A DNA stretch of 64,000 nucleotides from JBBQWZ01 sp043788745 (lineage in GTDB: Bacteria; Acidobacteriota; Terriglobia; Bryobacterales; Bryobacteraceae): NCBI GenBank assembly GCA_043788745.1, contig JAYVTO010000217.1, forward strand, positions 1-64,000, read 5' to 3'. The notes beneath the pieces were generated by a model. That model worked only from the letters and a program-made list of their open reading frames with translations. It was not told the origin of the DNA and did not search any database. The stretch's first letter is position 1, and every line of letters begins with the position of its first letter. Below, piece by piece: positions 59,953-64,000 of this stretch. The position numbers and the translations under genes are program-made.

Positions 59953-62793
59953 ATGGAAACTCTAGACCTTAAGAAAACAGTCCATCTGCCCAAGACGGAT
60001 TTCCCGATGAAGGCGAATCTGCCGCAGGCTGAGCCCAAGATGCTCGCGCGGTGGAAGGAAGAAGACATCTACAGCCAGATTCGAGAGTCGTCCGCGGGCC
60101 GGCCGACGTACGTCCTGCATGACGGACCTCCGTACGCGAACGGCAACATTCACCTCGGCACCGCGTTCAACAAAATCATCAAAGATCTGATCGTCAAATC
60201 GAAGACGATGGCGGGCTTCGATTCGCCGTATGTTCCCGGTTGGGACTGCCACGGCCTGCCGATTGAAATTAAGGTCGACGGACAGTTGGGCGCGAAGAAG
60301 GCACAGATGACGGGCGCGCAGATTCGCCGCGTTTGCCGCGAATACGCGGGCAAATGGGTGGAGACGCAGCGCGCACAGTTCATCCGCCTGGGCGTTTTCG
60401 GCCGCTGGTTCGACCCCTATCTGACGATGTCGGCCGAGTATCAGGCGGTGATCGCACAGGCCTTCGTCGATTTCCTCGAAAAGGGCTACGTCTACAAAGG
60501 GCTGAAGCCCGTCAACTGGTGCATCCACGATCGCACCGCGCTTGCCGAAGCCGAAGTCGAATACGGAAATCATTCGAGCCCGTCGATCTGGGTGCGCTTC
60601 CAGTTGACGTCGGACGCCGCCGCGATCGACCCTGCACTCGCCGGCAAAGACGTCTACGGCCTGATCTGGACGACCACGCCATGGACGATTCCATCGAACC
60701 TCGGCATCTGCTATCACCCGAAGTTCGTCTACGTCGCGGTACACGTGAATGGCAGTGTTTATATCGTTGCCGAAGAACTCCTGAAAGCAACCGCGGAAGC
60801 CTGCAAATGGGAGAATCCGGAAGTCGTCGCGCGTTTCGAAGGCGCGGTGCTCGACAAAGCCGTCTTCCGTCATCCGTTCCTCGATCGCGATTCGCTGGGA
60901 ATTCTCGGCGATCACGTGACGCTCGAGCAAGGCACGGGAGCTGTCCACACGGCACCGGGATTCGGCGCGGAGGATTACGCCGTCGGCCGTCAATACGGCA
61001 TGCAAGTGTACTGCCCGATCGACGCGGGCGGACGCTTCTATCACGTCGAAGATGCACCGGGCGTGCTCCCCGATGTACTGATCGGCAAAACGATCTGGGA
61101 AGCAAACCCAATCGTCAACGATCTCCTTAGCCATCACGGCGCACTGCTCGGCCAGCGCAACCTGGAGCACAGTTATCCGCACTGCTGGCGCTGCCACAAT
61201 CCGACCATTTATCGCGCGACCGAGCAGTGGTTCATCGGCATGGATCGCATCGCTGTAGGCGATACAACGTCGCTGCGCGAGAATGCGCTCGAAGCGATCA
61301 AGCGCATCGGTTGGCATCCGAAATGGGGCGAAGACCGCATCGGCAACATGATTGCGAGCCGGCCCGACTGGTGCATTTCGCGCCAGCGCGTGTGGGGCGT
61401 GCCGATCGTGATGTTCTATTGCGAAGGCTGCAACGCACAGTTCGCCGACACGAAGGTGCTGACGTCGATTACGGAGCAGTTCAAGCAGCACACCGCGGAT
61501 TACTGGTACGACAAAACGGTGGCGGAACTGCTGCCGGCGGGCACCAAGTGCGACCAGTGCGGCGGTGCGGAGTTCCGCAAAGAATCCGACATTCTCGACG
61601 TCTGGTTCGATTCCGGCTCTTCCCATCTCGCCGTGTTGAGCGAGAAGAACGGCCTGCCGTGGCCGGCCAATCTGTACATGGAAGGCGGCGATCAGTATCG
61701 CGGCTGGTTCCATTCCTCGCTGCTAATCGGCGTCGGGCTGCGCGGCGATTCGCCGTATCGCGAGTGCGCGACGCACGGCTGGACGCTCGATGAGAAAGGC
61801 CAGGCGATGTCGAAGTCGCTCGGCAATACGATCGAGCCTGAAGACATCATCAAGGAATACGGCGCCGATCTCGTGCGCCTCTGGACGGCGTCGGTCGAAT
61901 TCACCGAAGACGTCACGCTTTCGAAGACGATTCTGCAGCGTTTGTCGGAGGCGTATCGCAAGATGCGCAATACGTTCCGTTATGCGCTCGGAAATCTGCA
62001 CGATTTCGATCCGGCCAAGAATGCCGTCGATCCGGCACAGATGCAGGATGTCGACGTCTGGATCCTCTCGAAGACGGAAGACCTGATCAAGGAAGTTCGC
62101 GGATTCTACGCGGAGTTGGCGTTCCACCGCGCGTACCGTGCGATCTACGACTTCGCGACCACCGAACTGAGTTCGCTTTACTTCGATGTCTTGAAAGATC
62201 GGCTTTATACGGCCGCGACCGATTCCGCCGCGCGGCGCAGCGGACAGATGGCGCTGTACCGCGTGCATTACGCGTTGGTGCGATTGCTCGCGCCGATTCT
62301 GACGTACACCGCCGAAGAGACTTGGACCTACACGACGATGAAGCCCGCCGGTGCGCCGGCGAGCGTGCATTGTGCGCTCTTCCCCGAGCCCGGCGAAGTG
62401 ACGCTCGGCTTGAGCGACGAACAACGAACCCGCGTCCCCGATTGGGATAAGCTGATCGCACTCCGCGAGCCAGTGCTGAAGGCGCTCGAAGACGCGCGTC
62501 AGGCGAAGGTGATCGGCGCGCCGCTCGAGGCGCGCGTGACGGTCGCGGCAAACGGCGATAGGCTGCCCTTGCTCGAAAAATACGCGGCGCAGTTGCCGGG
62601 CCTGTTTATCGTTTCCGAAGTATCGCTCGAAGCGGGTTCGGCGGTCGAAGCATCCGTAAAGGTGGAACGAGCAACCGGCGAAAAATGCGCACGTTGCTGG
62701 AAGTACACGCACGATACGGGCGCGGTGGCTGCGTTCCCGAGCGTGTGCAAGCCTTGCGGAGATGCGCTGGTTGAGATGGGTGTGACGGCGTAA
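59953..62793 (+). CDS. ileS: isoleucyl-tRNA synthetase
   Basis: A 946-residue class I synthetase. The HIGH motif appears as GPPYANGNIHLGTAFNKI (about 56-73), the editing domain has TTTPWTIPSNLG (about 238-249), and KMSKS is QAMSKSLGNT (about 617-626). The C-terminal zinc finger is present (EKCARCWKY, then CKPCGDAL, about 912-945), as in the bacterial type-1 enzyme. lspA follows after 20 bases and lgt after that, a common ileS-lspA arrangement. Confidence 0.98.
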   Translation: METLDLKKTVHLPKTDFPMKANLPQAEPKMLARWKEEDIYSQIRESSAGRPTYVLHDGPPYANGNIHLGTAFNKIIKDLIVKSKTMAGFDSPYVPGWDCHGLPIEIKVDGQLGAKKAQMTGAQIRRVCREYAGKWVETQRAQFIRLGVFGRWFDPYLTMSAEYQAVIAQAFVDFLEKGYVYKGLKPVNWCIHDRTALAEAEVEYGNHSSPSIWVRFQLTSDAAAIDPALAGKDVYGLIWTTTPWTIPSNLGICYHPKFVYVAVHVNGSVYIVAEELLKATAEACKWENPEVVARFEGAVLDKAVFRHPFLDRDSLGILGDHVTLEQGTGAVHTAPGFGAEDYAVGRQYGMQVYCPIDAGGRFYHVEDAPGVLPDVLIGKTIWEANPIVNDLLSHHGALLGQRNLEHSYPHCWRCHNPTIYRATEQWFIGMDRIAVGDTTSLRENALEAIKRIGWHPKWGEDRIGNMIASRPDWCISRQRVWGVPIVMFYCEGCNAQFADTKVLTSITEQFKQHTADYWYDKTVAELLPAGTKCDQCGGAEFRKESDILDVWFDSGSSHLAVLSEKNGLPWPANLYMEGGDQYRGWFHSSLLIGVGLRGDSPYRECATHGWTLDEKGQAMSKSLGNTIEPEDIIKEYGADLVRLWTASVEFTEDVTLSKTILQRLSEAYRKMRNTFRYALGNLHDFDPAKNAVDPAQMQDVDVWILSKTEDLIKEVRGFYAELAFHRAYRAIYDFATTELSSLYFDVLKDRLYTAATDSAARRSGQMALYRVHYALVRLLAPILTYTAEETWTYTTMKPAGAPASVHCALFPEPGEVTLGLSDEQRTRVPDWDKLIALREPVLKALEDARQAKVIGAPLEARVTVAANGDRLPLLEKYAAQLPGLFIVSEVSLEAGSAVEASVKVERATGEKCARCWKYTHDTGAVAAFPSVCKPCGDALVEMGVTA

Positions 62794-62813
62794 ACCACGC
62801 CGGCGGAATTGAC

Positions 62814-63344
62814 ATGAACAAGAGACTGGTTTCGCTTTTGATCGTTACCGTGATCTTCGCGCTCGACCGCGCGACGAAACTCGCGATCCAGGCTCGCGTG
62901 AAGGAATGGGATCGCATTCCGGTGATCCAGGATTTCTTCAACATCGTGCATTCGGAGAATCGTGGAGCGGCGTTTGGATTTCTGAACGACGCGCCTACCG
63001 TGTGGCGATGGCCGCTGCTCGTGGGAATGTCGACTGCGATTCTGATTGTGTTGGCCCTACTGCTCTGGCGTCCGGAGCGCGGCGGATTGCAGGAAAGCCC
63101 GCTGCTGCGCACCGCGCTTTCCCTCGTGTTCGGCGGCGCGATCGGCAATCTGTACGACCGCGCCCTGGTGGGCAGTGTCACCGACTTCCTGCAATTCTTC
63201 TTCGGGGCGTACGAATTTGCGTCGTTCAATATTGCCGACTCCGCGATTACGGTGGGTGCCGCTTTGCTGCTAATCGACATGTGGAGATCGAGAAGCCACG
63301 CGCAAGCTCCGCAGGCCGCTCCTCCAGGAGTCGCCAGTTCTTAG
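62814..63344 (+). CDS. lspA: lipoprotein signal peptidase (signal peptidase II)
   Basis: A 176-residue aspartic membrane peptidase that cleaves prolipoprotein signals after lipidation. Four membrane helices are visible. Catalytic aspartates sit in GSVTDFLQF (about 123) and FNIADSAITVG (about 142). ENRGAAFGF (about 44-52) is the conserved loop. The C-terminal tail (AQAPQAAPPGVASS) is low complexity. Its neighbour lgt supplies the previous step of the same pathway. Confidence 0.96.
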   Translation: MNKRLVSLLIVTVIFALDRATKLAIQARVKEWDRIPVIQDFFNIVHSENRGAAFGFLNDAPTVWRWPLLVGMSTAILIVLALLLWRPERGGLQESPLLRTALSLVFGGAIGNLYDRALVGSVTDFLQFFFGAYEFASFNIADSAITVGAALLLIDMWRSRSHAQAPQAAPPGVASS

Positions 63345-63350
63345 GTTCGT

Positions 63351-64000
63351 ATGCTTCCGAAACTCATCTCATTCGGCTCGTTCTACATCCCGACCTACGG
63401 TTTCTTGGTCGCTATCGCGTTTCTCGTCGGCCTGTGGGTGACGCAGAAATGCGCAAAGCGCATCGGCCTCGATCCGGACAAAATCGCGAACCTCACCGTT
63501 TACGTCGCGCTCGCCGGATTGCTGGGCGCGAAGATTTTCATGATCCTGTTCGATTGGCCGCAGTTTGCCGCAAATCCCAAAGAAATCTTCTCGCTGGCGA
63601 CGCTGCAAGCGGCGGGCGTGTTTCAAGGCGGCCTGATTCTTGCGCTGCTTTTCGCCGTGATCTACATGAAGCGCACGGGCTTGCCGTTTCTGCGCACTGC
63701 GGATGCCCTCGCGCCGGGCCTCACCATCGGCCACGCCATCGGGCGCATCGCCTGCTTCGCCGCGGGCTGCTGCTGGGGCGACTACTGCGAACGGCCGTGG
63801 GCGATAATCTACCGCAATCGTGAAGTCCAGGAATTCAGCGAAGTGCCGCTCGGCGTTCCGCTGCATCCCGCGCAGTTGTACGAGATGGCGCTGCTCGGCT
63901 TGCTGTTCGTCTACCTGTGGCGACGCTTTGCGAAGCCGCACGCCGCCGGCCGGATTCTGGCGGAGTACCTCGTTTTGTCGTCCGTGGTCCGCTTCTCCGT
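63351..64000 (+). CDS. lgt: prolipoprotein diacylglyceryl transferase, 3' end outside window
   Basis: The visible 216 residues are the N-terminal and middle part of Lgt, which moves a diacylglycerol from phosphatidylglycerol to the lipobox cysteine. Several membrane helices are seen, with FGSFYIPTYGFLVAIAFLVG at the start, AGVFQGGLILALL, and the signature GHAIGRIACFAAGCCWGDYC (about 126-145) with the conserved Arg. HPAQLYE (about 171) is also present. It starts 6 bases after lspA, so both are one operon. Confidence 0.95.
   Translation, partial: MLPKLISFGSFYIPTYGFLVAIAFLVGLWVTQKCAKRIGLDPDKIANLTVYVALAGLLGAKIFMILFDWPQFAANPKEIFSLATLQAAGVFQGGLILALLFAVIYMKRTGLPFLRTADALAPGLTIGHAIGRIACFAAGCCWGDYCERPWAIIYRNREVQEFSEVPLGVPLHPAQLYEMALLGLLFVYLWRRFAKPHAAGRILAEYLVLSSVVRFS

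Noticed and set aside
59962..61713. 583-codon minus-strand frame opposite ileS
   Set aside because: The sense strand is clearly isoleucyl-tRNA synthetase; the antisense frame is Arg/Ala/Asp-rich noise.

Overview
The window is a high-GC bacterial chromosome segment with no plasmid, phage or intact transposon backbone. Gene content suggests an acidobacterium of the Bryobacterales/Solibacter type. The pointers are an ECF sigma / anti-sigma / DUF4097 operon, a Ser/Thr kinase with a TPR tail, a 1,048-residue BNR-propeller protein, a secreted PQQ propeller, an ACE-like M2 peptidase, LytTR two-component signalling, several GT-C membrane glycosyltransferases, a remnant resembling PEP-CTERM cohesin-like proteins, and dispersed CTCSCTTACGSTCGCGG-type repeats. 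This placement is inference from content, not a phylogeny.

Layout. 1-2.1 kb: 3' end of formate-tetrahydrofolate ligase and a sugar-phosphate SIS isomerase. 2.1-3.5 kb: a small patch of accessory DNA with an SMR efflux gene whose start is ACG, a complete HigBA-like toxin-antitoxin pair with a palindromic promoter/operator, and a truncated DUF1851/Tdi1-type immunity fragment. 3.5-6.2 kb (minus): ABC exporter pair and CPBP protease. 6.3-8.9 kb (plus): ECF sigma, zinc-finger/HEAT anti-sigma, DUF4097 protein, terminator. 9-16 kb: SDR, two hotdog proteins, tRNA-Cys, nusB-ribH, lepA, two metallophosphoesterases. 16-29 kb: PfkB kinase, GT-C enzyme coupled to a DapF homologue lacking both catalytic cysteines, UDP-sugar dehydrogenase, S9 peptidase, LytTR/histidine kinase pair, methyltransferase and GT-C pair. 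29-38 kb: BNR protein, HGSNAT-like membrane protein, hisC, folC, plsC, secreted amidohydrolase.

38-46.4 kb is the most disturbed part: a repeat-rich spacer, a Ser/Thr kinase, a Fic enzyme with its own palindromic promoter and a damaged XRE partner, an AGE-family epimerase carrying a dispersed repeat in frame inside its coding sequence, and a UPF0175 antitoxin followed by a PIN toxin broken by two frameshifts. 46.4-64 kb returns to mostly ordinary genes: phosphate permease, a frameshifted secreted protein, aldehyde dehydrogenase, VapBC, two glycosyltransferases, PQQ propeller, orphan XRE, M2 peptidase, then the housekeeping run ileS-lspA-lgt.

No single large unknown system stands out. The points most worth checking are the Ser/Ser DapF homologue, the repeat translated inside the AGE epimerase, the Fic-XRE unit with its operator, and the series of toxin-antitoxin or immunity genes at different stages of decay (2.2-3.5, 42.3-43.8, 45.4-45.9, 50.7-51.3 and 56.8 kb).
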